A model generated the notes under the pieces. That model worked only from the letters and a program-made list of their open reading frames with translations, searched no databases and had not been told where the DNA came from. A stretch of DNA of 64,000 bases from Paramecium pentaurelia (taxonomy: Eukaryota; Ciliophora; Oligohymenophorea; Peniculida; Parameciidae), in NCBI GenBank assembly GCA_905183005.1, contig CAJJDO010000028.1, positions 1-64,000 on the forward strand, read 5' to 3'. Below, piece after piece: positions 50,083-61,809 of this stretch. Both the position numbers and the translations under genes were made by a program. Positions within the stretch are counted from its first letter, which is position 1, and every line of letters starts with the position of its first letter.

Positions 50083-51584
50083 ATGCCTCCTAAGCCAAAG
50101 CCAAAGAAAGCACCCTAAGAACCAGAAGATGAATTTACTAAGATGACTGCTTAAGAGCTTACATAGAATTTAAATATATTTAGAGATAAGTTGACTGAAT
50201 TGAAGTAAAAGAGAAATTATATCCAAATGGATCGGGATATGGTTCAAAATTTTTTCTCAAATTGCTTATCAGAAATTTAAGAGCTAAATATTAAAATCGT
50301 TAATAAAGAAACTGAAGCTGAATAATTGGAGGAAACTCATAGAATCCAATTAAAAAGCTATTTATAAAAAGTATAACTATCAATTAAGATAGGTTAAACA
50401 TCTTGAGTATGAATAAGAAAAAGCAAATGATGAAATAGAAAAAGATGGAAAGGAAGCACATAATTTAGAAAATGATCATTTTTCTAAGAGAAGTGATGAA
50501 TAAAAAAGATAAAAAACACATTTAAAAAAATTATAGGAAGAATATGAAAATTCATATATTCATGCAATTGAAAAGGAAGAAAAGAATAATAAGAAAACTC
50601 TTGATAAATCAAAATAAGTTTTTGATGAGACTTTAAAAAATATGGAAGAGAAATATAAAATGAGACTTTAAAAATTAAAAGAGGAATTAGAACTTAGACT
50701 TAAAGTAGAAATCCATGAACTAGAAGAAAGAAAAAATCTTCATATTAATGAATTGATTAATAATCATGAAACAGCATTTGCTGAACTTAAATAATATTAT
50801 AATACTATCACTAGAGAGAATTTAGAACTTATCAAAAATTAAAAAGAAGAAATAGCTAGCATTAATGCTAAATTATAAAAAAATAGCAAAATCATTGCTG
50901 ATATGAAGGCTGCAAATAATAATATTAGAATCCCCTTGAAATAAGCAACAGAAGAAAGAGATATTTTAAAAAATGCTCTAAAATAATTTTCAAAGGTAAT
51001 ATTGACAAATATTATTTTAGCATAAAATGTCTTTGTAAAATTTACAATCAAAAAATACTACTTTAACAGAGAAATATGCAGAATTAAAGCATAATAGTAA
51101 TGACTTAAATTTTAAGTATGATAAATTATTAAGGGAAAAATAAGAATTAGAAGAAAAATTTGAAAGAATAGCTATGGAAGTTAAAAAGCATACAGATTTG
51201 TAAAATAATGTATTAAGTTAACAATTATAAAATATGTAAGATGGATTAGAAGAGAAGGTATCTATTATGTAAAAAATATTTTTAGGAAGTTTAATTAAAG
51301 ACTATTGTAGAGAGAACCAATATGGATCCATAAATGTATCAATAATTAACTATTAAAATCAAGGAATCTATTGAGTATTCAATATTATTATTATTTTTAG
51401 AGCTAAAAATTAATTAATCAAGAATCTTAGATATTCGATTCATCATGCTACTAAAGCATATAATGATTCAATAAGAGTATATGAGGCAAAATTAGTTGAA
51501 TTTGGTATTCCACCTGAGGAACTTGGTTTCTAGCCCTTGGCAACAATCACAAGCTCTATGCCAGCTGGATTAGTAAGTTAATGA
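50083..51584 (+). CDS. DRC4: Dynein regulatory complex subunit 4 (GAS8)
   Basis: Introns 50371-50392, 50996-51020, 51258-51285 and 51375-51400 leave 466 residues, the usual DRC4/GAS8 length. It starts MPPKPKPKKAP, then FTKMTAQELTQNLNIFRDKL, is coiled coil throughout (HELEERKNLHINELINNHET) and ends with the conserved FGIPPEELGFQPL. DRC4 is part of the nexin-dynein regulatory complex base plate that binds doublet microtubules and regulates ciliary motility. All four introns fall between heptad stretches and restore continuous coil. Confidence 0.9.
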
Positions 51585-51787
51585 TCTTATAATTATACAA
51601 TAATTTCATTATTATCTAAATTATTATAATTATTTTTTCTTGTTATTTTTAATATTTATATCATCTTAAGATTATTTAATAATAATATACAATTTATTAT
51701 ATCATTCTAAATATAAATATGGAATTTAAATGATATTCCAATCAATTAAATTTTTATAATATTTTAAATGTCAAATTTTATGATAAT
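51585..51787. other. Convergent spacer
   Basis: 203 nt between the stops of DRC4 (+) and the secreted repeat protein (-). AT-rich, no feature recognised. Confidence 0.5.
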
Positions 51788-52425
51788 TCATTCTTAACAA
51801 TTAATATGAATGCATTTTACCAAAGAATTTGCCTTTTCATTGTTTTTAACACATTGGTTATACTAAAATTATTATAAAATTATTACAGCATCAAGGCCCT
51901 CATAGATTGCTTTTTATTTACAACCTATCAATTTGTTTACACAATCTTCATTGCAATCTTTAAGATATTATGCACATTCATCTTTTAAACACTCTTAATA
52001 CTCAGCCTTTTTATTTCTTTCTTATTCATCGTCTTATCCATTGCCAAAGTTCTAATTTTTTTCTTCTTTTTTTTTTTTTTCTTATTCTTCTTTTTTTTTT
52101 TATTCTTCTTCCTTGGACTTTGCATCTATAGCTTTTTTAGCTTCCTCCGCTTTTTTAGCTTCTTCTGCCTTTTTAGCCTCTTCTGCTTTCTTAGCCTCTT
52201 CAGCCTTTTTAGCTTCTTCAGCTTTCTTGGCTTCTTCAGCCTTTTTTTATTCTTCTGGTGTCAATAAAGAGGTTTTATAAGATAATTTTTCATTTTATTC
52301 CTTCTGTTGAATGATATAAAATATTGTTTTACATGAATTTGATTTTTTTAAACTTTGCTTAGAATTTCAAGTCTCTTTGAGGTTGCTAATGCTATCAACA
52401 AGATAATAATAAAGTATGTTCTCAT
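51788..52425 (-). CDS. Secreted protein with KKAEEA repeats and Cys-rich C-terminus
   Basis: Introns 52304-52332 and 51863-51886 leave 194 residues. The N-terminus is a clear signal peptide (MRTYFIIILLIALATSKR). Residues ~47-90 are tandem KKAEEA units, a charged single alpha-helix, followed by a Lys/Glu/Gln tract encoded by runs of 11 and 14 adenines. The last ~65 residues carry regularly spaced Cys (ECLKDECAQYLKDCNEDCV; CKQKAIYEGL; QCVKNNEKANSLVKCIHINC), presumably disulphide bonded. Secretory-pathway location is likely; function unknown. Frame is continuous across both poly-A tracts. Confidence 0.75.
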
Positions 52426-52653
52426 TGTCGTCAAAATATTTAAATATGACTGAAAAAAATTAATAACTGAAATATAAGTTTAGTTAAATCATAAATTAAA
52501 TTCGGAGGTTTAGTGTTATTTTTAAATAATTCTAATAATAATTGTAAAATATAGGAATAATAAAAGAGATTGAGAATTAAAGGTTTTAGCATATATTATT
52601 TCATATAATTGTAAAAATTTGATTAAATATAAAAATATAATTATATAGTATTA

Positions 52654-54186
52654 ATGTCACTTAATAACTTCTTTAAGTAAAAGTAGTAACTGTAAAAAGA
52701 AAAAGAGGAATAAGATAAGTATAATAAAATAATAAATGAAGATAGTAAATGAAAGAGTAATCAGATTAAAAACGCAATATATAATCTGTTTAATTGAAAG
52801 CTAGAGCTTAATAAAGAATAGAGACATTTTAAGAAACAATGATGTCTAAATAATATGTAGAGAGTCTTAAGAAAGGGTCATATCCATTATTACCAACTAG
52901 CAAGCATTCATTTCGAGATAGAGAAAAAGACAAGGAGATGGAAAAGATGGGAGGAATCTATCTGAAAACGTATTTTATTACTTAAAAATATGATAGATTC
53001 TAAATAGCTAAAAATAGAGCTCAAACTGCATAATAGGAATTTAGATCTGCTCATTTAGCCACTGGTGAATTTGATCCAAACCTTCCAACTAAAAATCATG
53101 AGAAATGGTTGAAACCAAAAGATTTATCAAAGCAAAGTGAACCAATGAGATTTGGTTTAAGTTAGAGAACTGAAGTTGAAAGAGTAAATTAAGAAATAAA
53201 AAAGGTTAGTGAACAATTAGATGTTTAAGTAAATATTATATATAAATAATTTATAAGAATAAAGATTTAAAAATGTTAATTAGACCAAGTTGGAAAGATG
53301 AACAAAAAGATAAATGGTTGGATAATCATACTTTTAATATTTATCCATGTTTATATGATGGTCATAGGAGTGATCCTCCTTGGGAGCAACATCCTACTAA
53401 TCTCAATAATCAAAATAACTAATATATTGATGGTTATGAAGTAGTTGGAGATCTTTCAAGATAGAGATTTAAAGAAAAAGAAGTATTTTACTATTAATTA
53501 TAACATAGCATAAAAGAAGTGATTTTATTTCTACTGTTAAAGAAGATCAAATTGGAACTACTATGCATATATCTAGATCTCTAAGAACTATGAAATAAGA
53601 TAAAATTTTAAATATGTAATAAAATTATGATGAATATTCAACCAATAAATAAATTGAACATTATAAAACTACACTTTTATAAACTAAAAGTATTGATCAT
53701 ATTACACCACATCAACATAGTAACAAGTAAATAAAATAATTATATTTTAGTTATAAAGGTCATTCATTACACAATTTGAGACCATAATAGCCAAACAAAC
53801 TTTTTAGACAATCCATAAATTATTAAAATTAAAAAGTTATAACTAAATAACCTCCCCATTAACCTGTCATAGTATAAAACCAATTTCCTTCTTAAGATGA
53901 TTAACCAACTTAATAAATGTTAACTGCAGATTTATTTATACCTAAATAGAAATTAACTTAAATTTAAGAGGTTTCTTAAGTTTAAATTTAAAGTCATCAT
54001 TCAAATAATCCTTTTAGTCGTGAATCTTTAGCTTCATAAGGAGGAACCAGATCCAGATTCATGGATTAATATAAATAAAAAAAAACAGATTCTGGATAAA
54101 TGAAATTAGGTTATCCTTATCATTTAGAGGATGATGAAACTACTGCTAAAATTATGGTTAAATATTTTCAAGAAGAACAAAAATGA
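52654..54186 (+). CDS. Unrecognised basic protein
   Basis: Introns 52745-52764 (20 nt, CAG acceptor), 53229-53257, 53483-53508 and 53727-53750 leave 477 residues. The first exon (MSLNNFFKQKQQLQKEKEEQ) joins in frame to the downstream ORF, but the Met at 52839 is an alternative start. Ordered segments include HSFRDREKDKEMEKMGG, TGEFDPNLPTKNHEKWLKPK and HTFNIYPCLYDGHRSDPPWE; the last ~200 residues are low-complexity Gln/Ser/Pro. The extended, Trp/Pro-containing motifs recall microtubule-associated ciliary proteins, without a recognised family. Confidence 0.62.
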
Positions 54187-54200
54187 TTTATTTTTATAAT

Positions 54201-55619
54201 TCATAGTAATATATTACTCATCAAATTGTAATTAATTTCTTCCACTTATTATATTATTTCATAAGTTAATTTTTAAATATCCTTATTTTTAGATTTTGTT
54301 AATAATATTAAATTTTAGAGTTCTAAAAATTCAGGACATTTATTTCTTTATATTTTTATTAGATTATTTAAAGAAATTAAAGTAAATAGTATTGAGCTTG
54401 AATTAAGTGAAAAATCATTTAGCAAATCAATCAATTTTAGATGTATTTTACTAAAAATTAATAGTTAAATTTAATTTTCATTTGAATTTTCAATTAATAT
54501 TTTAATACATCTTATCGAGGCTTCTCTTATTTTTCTTGGTTAACAATCTTCTTAAAGTCTTATGATTTCCATTATTATAACAGTATCATTATAAAAAGGC
54601 CACAAAATATTATAATTCTTTTCACATTATTAATGAAAAATTATACTACATAAATTTAATATACATGGTATTTGTTCATTAAGAGAAGATTTAATAATGT
54701 GCTTACTGAAGTAAATTACAGATATTATCAATTTCTCATAAAAACTATCAGGTTCATTAATACTAAAATATGAAAATATTCTAGTAACAATTTCTATTAA
54801 TTCTGTTCTCTTCATACAATAATCTAATAGATTTAAAATCATATTCAAATCTTGAATTACAAAATTATGGTTAAAAACTTAAACAATTGAGCAATATGCT
54901 TCTATTTAAACATCTATAAAATCAGAAGTCTCTTAAATTCCATAGTTTAGAAGTTTTCTTACTATATTAATTAAATATTCATATTCAAAAATATTTTCAT
55001 CACTTATATTTTGAAGGTAATTCTTTAAACATTTTGAAATTAATAGAATTTTCATATTATCTTTTATAGAAATACAAATATCTAGAAATGCATCAATTGT
55101 TTATATTAGATTTTAATCATATATTTAATGACTGTTAGAATTTGACCATAAATTCATCAACAAATTAAGAGTTTCAATCACTTCTATCCTATTTAAAATA
55201 AAACTTGATAATATTTGAATTATATTACAGTCAGAACAGCTATATTTTAACAAATTGATGGAAATCTTCTCTGAAAATTGGGTTAGATTAACTAAAAGTT
55301 TTAATATTTCTTTTGTTAAATCATTCACATTATATACTATATGATTTGTTAAAATTGGCATTAAATTATTAGCATTACTTTCAATCAATAAAATTTGTTC
55401 AATTGTTAACTTTTTTTAAGTAAAGTATTATAAATAACCATTTAATTCAACTAAATTTCTTAAAGTAATAATTTTAGCTTTATCCATTGCATCTATCAAC
55501 TATTAAAATGAATATTCTTGTTCTTTTTATTGAGAGAGAATTCTTTTTTATTGAAAAATTTCTTAATGCTTTTATTGTCTAATATTAATTCTGAAAATTT
55601 CTCTCTTTTAATTAAGCAT
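54201..55619 (-). CDS. Armadillo/importin-alpha-like protein
   Basis: An intronless frame of 472 residues. The N-terminus is basic and Gln-rich like a divergent importin-beta-binding region (MLNQKREIFRINIRQQKHQE). The body consists of amphipathic helical repeats typical of ARM folds: NLVELNGYLQYF, LTKEILKLLVNLTQFSEKI, IEVIETLNLLMNLWSNSNSH, MILNLLDYCMKRTELIEIVT and IREASIRCIKILIENS. Importin-alpha members are usually ~530 residues with ten ARM repeats; this is shorter and divergent, so binding of nuclear localisation signals is not assured. Convergent with the preceding gene, only 14 nt apart. Confidence 0.6.
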
Positions 55620-56278
55620 TATTTTATATAATAATAAATTAATATATTAGTCATGTATATAACCATTCCCAATTAATAGTTAAATAAAAGAATTATCACA
55701 ACTTAAAATCAATTGATTCATGAAAATTACATTTTATATTGTTATAATATAATTCTAACAAAAATTTAAAAACTTCTTGAATTAAAGAGTTACATTATAA
55801 TAAAATTATAATTATTATCATTGTTTTTGAATAGAGAGAGAGAGTATATAAATAAATTTTAGTTATTAATTTAATTCAAAGTAGAAGAATATATTTATAT
55901 TATATTAAATTATCACTTCATATAATTAATAAATAATGAATAATTTGTTTATTGTAGATTTTCATTAAAGTAATAGTTGAGTAGGATTTAATATCTTAAT
56001 ATTTAATATTTATTTAATTAAATTAAAAATAATGGAAATAAAAATAATATATTTCCATCTAGTTAATCTATTAAAATTATAGTAATTGAGAAATTTACTT
56101 AAATTAAATATTATAATGAGTATGTATTAGTTCAATCATCAAAATAAATTAGTTAATTGAAAAATGAAAAAGGATATTTTTTATAAAGAAATAAAAAATT
56201 TGATTATTAATTTTGATTTATTATTATGATTGTTGTGCTAACTATAATAGTGATCTACAGATTAAAATATTTAATAAA
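55620..56278. other. Divergent AT-rich intergenic region
   Basis: 659 nt between the importin-like gene (-) and a small gene (+). It includes a short GA run near 55834-55843. No coding segment recognised. Confidence 0.55.
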
Positions 56279-56750
56279 ATGAAAACTAGGAATTCTGATA
56301 AACAAAAGTAAAGAGAAGACTTATCTGTCACTTGTTAAGAGGTATTTACAACAAAATTCTCTTAAATATGTTCTTCCTTTATATTATTTATTTATTCTCA
56401 ATATAATAGAATGTATCTATAAGTGAATACCCATTTCCTAGTGCATTTTAAACTCCAATAAAAAGAAGAGGACCAATACATAAGAAGCCTAAATAAGTAT
56501 TAATGATAATAACTAAAAGACAACGATTAATTTGAAAAAACACAAATCTTAAAGGTAATTTATCTGCTATGATGATTAAGATTTAAATATTCCTAATGAA
56601 TATCAATAAATCCTATAAAAACATGTAAGTACTTTAAAATAAATTAAGAAATCTGATGATGATAGAGAATCTGATGAAGAATAAATAAAATATGCAATTA
56701 ACTACTTGTATAAAGATTTATTATTATGTTTGGAAAAAGAGAAAAAATGA
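56279..56750 (+). CDS. Unrecognised small protein with an unusually long intron
   Basis: Exons joined over 56342-56409 (68 nt) and 56497-56519 give 126 residues starting MKTRNSDKQKQREDLSV. The middle reads SISEYPFPSAFQTPIKRRGP followed by IHKKPKQ; the C-terminus is acidic and helical (SDDDRESDEEQIKYAINYLY). The 68-nt intron is the only way I found to keep frame. Alternatively translation starts inside it at an in-frame Met before FFLYIIYLF, giving a hydrophobic N-terminus. The basic and acidic composition suggests a nuclear protein. Confidence 0.55.
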
Positions 56751-57109
56751 ATTATTTAATTTTATAATGCTCACAAAAACTTCTTATTATATTTCAAAAA
56801 TCACTTTCTTAGGTTTAATTATAAGTTTACATTCTAAATAATGTTAATATATTGAACATTTCAATATCAATAATTGAAAATTTATACTTTAAATAAATAA
56901 AGAATAAAAATAAAAAAAATGAAAATAATAGTATAAAAAGTATTAATAATAATAATAAATCTTTAAAAATTGAGAATTTCTAAGAAGAATTAAATATTTT
57001 TAAGGAATTCACTTAATTATTTTCTTTTAAATTGGATTTTAAAATAATCAAAATTTAATAATAATATATTTTCTCTATATATTTCAGGTTCGAATTTTTT
57101 TTAGAATGA
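56747..57109 (+). CDS. Doubtful ORF overlapping the preceding stop codon
   Basis: 120 codons from an ATG that overlaps the TGA of the preceding gene (ATGA). The middle section looks partly protein-like (SLKIENFQEELNIFKEFTQL), the first 40 residues do not. With one stop codon and this AT content, such a frame can arise by chance. It may instead be 3' untranslated sequence. Confidence 0.28.
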
Positions 57110-57194
57110 TAAAATTAATTTGTATTGATGAATAGTATAATTGACTAATATTAACACTAATAAACATTGCATTTAATATAATATTTTTAACAGA

Positions 57195-57658
57195 TCAAGT
57201 ATCACCTTCTTCTATCTCCATTAATTCAGAACTACTTTGTTAGGTATTAATTTAAACTATTCCTTGAATTTCATATTTAGGAGCATGTCTATTGATAGTT
57301 TCAACTATATTATCTACCTAAGATATATTGTATTCACTACTTATGATTTTATAGCTCCTAAAATCTGATTATCAAAATATATTTAAAATGAGTTATTAAA
57401 TGGAGGTTATTCTTATTCACCCTTCAATTTTTCTTTAATTAAATTCCAACTATTTTGTAACACTTCTAAATTATTAAGTGTCTTTTATGTAAAATCACTT
57501 AATAGATTATAACTTTCTTAGTCATCTCCATCTCTTTATTAAAGGTATTCATAATATGTCTCAATTAATGATTCCATATTAATTGAAACTGATTCAATAT
57601 ACATTTGCATTGTAGAAATATCTTGATAAATTGTTTCTTAGATTGTTTATTCACTCAT
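57195..57658 (-). CDS. Unrecognised small helical protein
   Basis: Two exons (intron 57318-57340) encode 146 residues starting MSEQTIQETIYQDISTMQMY. The protein is acidic and helical (NMESLIETYYEYLQQRDGDD; LNNLEVLQNSWNLIKEKL) and ends SSELMEIEEGDT. Removing the intron gives a clean acidic terminus. No family recognised. It starts 35 nt downstream of the stop of another minus-strand gene. Confidence 0.65.
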
Positions 57659-57693
57659 AATATGAAAATATATTATAATTAATTAAAATATGC

Positions 57694-58242
57694 TCATAAT
57701 TATAGTCCATGTAACTACTTTCTTAGTTCATATTATACAGCCTACATTGAAATACCCGATATTGGATTTTATTATTTAATAATGATCGTATTTGATTGTG
57801 GCTGCTATTTTTATTATCTAGGAATTCTTGCAGATAAATGAGGTTTTATTTTTGGTTTAAATGAGCACTCTTTATTGATAATCTTTTCTTTTTCTTCTAA
57901 ATAAGCTTTACTGGTTTCTTATTATTTTTATAATTTATTTTTTTGCCATTATTCATTCCTTTCTAAAAATGATGTTTGCTTCAAATAATTGGGATATTTC
58001 TTATTAAAAGATAATAATACATTAATCTATGGTTTGAATGTAAGTTCTTTATTCTCCTTTTCCTCAAGTGTAGGAGTCATTGATTACCTTATTGGTTTAG
58101 CAATTACTTAAGTTTGACTTTTATTGATTAAATCACCAACACTTACTTTTTACATATGAAATGAATTATTTTTCATTCTATCAAGCATTTTAGTGAGGTT
58201 GATATCAATGCTTTTTGATCTAATAGGTGATTCATCGTTCAT
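57694..58242 (-). CDS. Unrecognised small basic protein
   Basis: An intronless frame of 182 residues starting MNDESPIRSKSIDINLTKML. Segments such as LTFKPQINVLLSFNKKYPNY, FLERNEQWQKNKLQKQQE and KIINKECSFKPKIKPHLS resemble the Lys/Gln-rich, FKPxI-containing style of ciliate cytoskeletal proteins. No domain is recognised and function is unknown. Confidence 0.62.
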
Positions 58243-58992
58243 TTTTTTTAACCGAATAGTTTAATAATTAATAATGATCAATATTTTTGATAAACAAAAA
58301 ATAATCATAAACCCTTTGTATATAAATACAAAATTCAAATATATACTTAAATGATTATTTATTGGTATATCAAGATAATATCATAATTATTTTTGATATA
58401 ATCATTTTAAGATAATATTATTTATTAAGAAATAAGAGATTACTTTTTTAAATGTTCACCTAATACCAAAATCTATTTATAATTTTATTTTATATTTATA
58501 TTCTAAAAGGGAATTAAAGAATTAAAGAGATCTTTAAAATATTTAATTATCTATTTTTAATTTTATTCTGAATTTACTAAAGAGTAAAAGTATAAAAATT
58601 AATCTAATTTAATCCTTAAAATTTAATATATCAAAGAAATTTAGATTCAAATAATATCTATTAGATTTAGTAATACAAAATATTTCAATAATTTAATTTA
58701 TTTCTCTTATAAAGAATAAAAATTATTATTATAAATTGAATTATAATCATTTTGGGATTGATGATTCATGAAATATTATAATGGGAAATGAATGTGTGAA
58801 TAATAATTCATATGAACTCAAAATGATGTAATCGCTTTTAATTTGTCAAATTGAATTAAATTTACTGAGAACTTACATATTATTAATATACTAATAAGTA
58901 TGTATTTTTTAATTATAGATAATTACTTATTTATTGTTAAGGAAGTTCTAATAGCTTCTATTTGAAGTTGATTAAATAATATTTATATTATT
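58243..58992. other. Divergent AT-rich intergenic region
   Basis: 750 nt between two divergent genes. AT-rich throughout, no coding, RNA or repeat feature recognised. Confidence 0.55.
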
Positions 58993-59628
58993 ATGCAAGC
59001 CAAAGGTGACACTACTATTGATATGGAAATGATGATGGAAAGCACAGAACATTTACATAATTTAAAGAGTGATTCACATAAGGATTAAATAACTGATTAG
59101 AGTGGAGAGAACTAAAGCTTGAATCAAAAAATCAGTTAGATTGACTTGGAGTTCTAGAAGCTTTTATGTTAGTTAATCGAGTCTAAATTAAGTCAGAATA
59201 CAATTTCATAAGTACGTGCTTCTATTTATTTAAAGGTTCATGACTTGTTAAAAAGATTATCTAGTTCTCTAATTTTAGAGATTCCTAAAGGGCCTTAGAT
59301 ACTTAACAGTCTTTACTAAATCATATTAGTAAGAAAATCAACAATCAAAAGAAATTTTCCATTCAGTCCATTGTCTAGTGTATTGTCAAGAATCAAAAAG
59401 TTGATCAAGAAAGTTAAATAGTAGATATTAAAGAGGTTGAATTTGTTTCAAAAATCAAAAGATCATCAAATAAACCACCTTTCTTCATTTCATTTGTACA
59501 AATCCTAATGTAAGAGAACAGATGATCAAACAGAGTCATTGACCAGGCAGCTATCATTTGAATAATACAAGGAACCTATCTATAAACAAATCACAATTAT
59601 ATAGGGATAAGGATTAATCAAAATATGA
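58993..59628 (+). CDS. Unrecognised basic protein
   Basis: An intronless frame of 211 residues starting MQAKGDTTIDMEMMMESTEH. The first half is polar with a helical segment (QKLLCQLIESKLSQNTISQV; LKVHDLLKRLSSSLILEI); the second half is very basic (SRIKKLIKKVKQQILKRLNL). GC content is clearly higher than its flanks, supporting a real gene. It converges with the next gene. No family recognised. Confidence 0.62.
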
Positions 59629-59727
59629 TTATAAATAAATCTCAAAGGTTCTAAGCAGATAATTTTTCTATTTCCTTCTAAAATCTTTCTTATACAAATT
59701 TATTTTTAAAATGTATTTATTTATTTC

Positions 59728-60537
59728 TCATTGAAATTTGAATGTTGATATGTTCATTTCTTCTTTAGATCTGAGAATACATAATTTTTCGAGAGGAAGA
59801 TTATTCAGTTTAGAATAGCCTGGTTTTTCTAATTAAAAGATCTTAAATAAAACATACTTAATAGTTTCCAAATTTTAGTTATGTAAATTGTTAGCTTCAT
59901 CTAAGAGGTTTAATATTTTGTTATTAACTGATTTATGAAATGAAGTTTATAAAGATTAGATCTTATTAATGTCTTGATCTTGAGTGTCTTATTTAGAATT
60001 TAATCGTCTTTCAGTAGCTAATAAGAATTTTTAGGAATTTATTCTTGAACTACACTTAGTAGTACAAGTTGAAATAGGGAGAACCTTTTAAACTTCAGTA
60101 AATTCATCATTAATAGGATGAACATGTTTATTAAAATAGATTTCGAAATCCTTGATTAATTAATCTCTTCCTTTCGTTTTTTGTTTACTAAGAACTTCTG
60201 AGAGTTAAGACAATCTAGTCATTTGATAGATTTGATTATAGTATTTATCTGACCATAGTTAATTATTGTACATAAACCCTTGGTTCTTCTTCTATTGATT
60301 CATATAATCATTTTAAAGTCTGTTACTTTTAATCTATTGTAAAACTTAGCCATAATCAGCCTTTTCAGCAATAGATTTTCTCAACCCTCCAATCTTCTTC
60401 AGTTACAGATAATAAAGATCTGAATGTGCTTTTTTTACATAAGTTTAGAAAGTCTTATGTCTTTGTAAGAATGCTTGATCTGAGACTATGTTGGGTACAA
60501 GGAGAATATGCTTGAATTTATTTTGTTCTTTTGACAT
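59728..60537 (-). CDS. Unrecognised basic coiled-coil-like protein
   Basis: An intronless frame of 269 residues starting MSKEQNKFKHILLVPNIVSD. Helical, Lys/Gln-rich segments (LKKIGGLRKSIAEKADYGQV; LQNDYMNQQKKNQGFMYNNQ) precede an ordered-looking centre (DFEIYFNKHVHPINDEFTEV) and a C-terminus ending LEKLCILRSKEEMNISTF. No domain recognised. GC content and codon structure support a gene. It diverges from the SNF1-like kinase gene. Confidence 0.63.
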
Positions 60538-60713
60538 TAATTTATTATTAATAAGGTTAGTTAAGAAATCTTACTGATAGCATTTCTTATACTTTTTAGA
60601 TGTGATATTAGTTTCAAAGTAATTGTGAATAATGATGGATGAAGAATAGAGAATTTAGAGATCAATTGCGCCAAATAAATTAATAAACCTATATATAAAT
60701 TTTTAACGAACAT

Positions 60714-61766
60714 ATGCAATAACGCAGACCTAAGCTGAAATCTTTGGATAATAAAGAGAATCATCATACTTCTGAAACACCAAAACAGACTCGTAAACTG
60801 TTTAGGAAAACAACACCAAAATTATTGTAGCCATTACAAATGGATTAACACATAAGTTCAAGAGAACCTTTGACTACAAAAGTAGATGGACCACATAAAA
60901 TCAGATTAAGAACATATGTTAATACTATTGAAAATTTGATGAATGATAATTTGTTAAAATTAATACCTCCAACATGTGATGGGACTACTTACTCAATTGG
61001 ATAATCAATAGGTAAGGGAAGCTATGCTACAGTAAGACTTGGAACTAATAAATAAGGGTTTAAAGTAGCAATAAAAGTATATGAAAAGTTATTCTTAAAA
61101 GGCGAGCGACTTAATAATCTCGTAAAAGAGATCAGTGCATTGAAAGCACTTAATCATGAATAGATTGTTAAATTATTGGATGTTTATCATTGTGGAAGTA
61201 CAATAAATTTAGTATTGGAGTATTGTGGAAATGAGAGTCTCTTTACTTTGGTTAAATAACATAGAGCATTATCAAAGGATTATGCATTCAATATCATTCA
61301 TCAATTATTAAAGATATTAGTATATATTCATGAGAAGAATATATGTCATAGAGACATCAAACTTGAGAATATTCTTATAAACAATAAAAAAATTAAACTA
61401 ATTGATTTTGGATTTAGTACAATATACAATTGTATTACTTGTCATTGTGGTACACCTAGCTATATGTCACCTGAAGTAGTGACAAAATAGAAATATGATG
61501 GAAGAACAACTGATATATGGGCATTAGGAGTTCTTTTTGTTGGTTTGTTATAAGGTAGCTTTCCATATAAGGGTTCAACAGAGAAAGAACTCTTCTCTAA
61601 AATCAGAAATAATGACTACACTATTAATAGTTAGGATAAGGATGTTAGAGTATTTTTAGGTTAGATATTTGTTTTGGATCCTCATCATAGAGCTACTGCA
61701 AAAGAGGTAAATATTTATTACTTTTATTCTTAGTTACTATAATGCGATGTATTTCGATCTATGTGA
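60714..61766 (+). CDS. Ser/Thr protein kinase, SNF1/CAMK-like
   Basis: One 27-nt intron (61707-61733, frame-neutral) leaves 341 residues. After a ~95-residue basic N-terminus the kinase domain has IGKGSYATVRLG, VAIKVYEK, CHRDIKLENILI, IDFGFST, GTPSYMSPEVV and TTDIWALGVLFVGLLQGSFP, so it should be catalytically active. The domain ends ATAKELLQCDVFRSM with no regulatory tail, making it a short CAMK/SNF1-type kinase. If the intron is retained, nine extra residues are inserted just before the end of the domain. Confidence 0.87.
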
Positions 61767-61809
61767 CTTTATTTATATAATTATTATTTATAAATTTTTA
61801 TTTTTCGAA

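Noticed and set aside
49150..50130. Long plus-strand frame overlapping the minus-strand gene at 49319-49987
   Set aside because: It runs out of frame into the start of the DRC4 gene and has poor codon structure; the minus frame has its own start and stop.
52059..52105. Apparent frameshift in the poly-A tracts of the secreted repeat protein
   Set aside because: A first count suggested a shift, but careful counting of the 11- and 14-A runs gives one continuous frame and a total coding length divisible by three.
57087..57103. GGTTCGAAT followed by a T run, like a tRNA B box and Pol III terminator
   Set aside because: No acceptor, D or anticodon stems can be formed upstream; the surroundings are plain AT-rich sequence.
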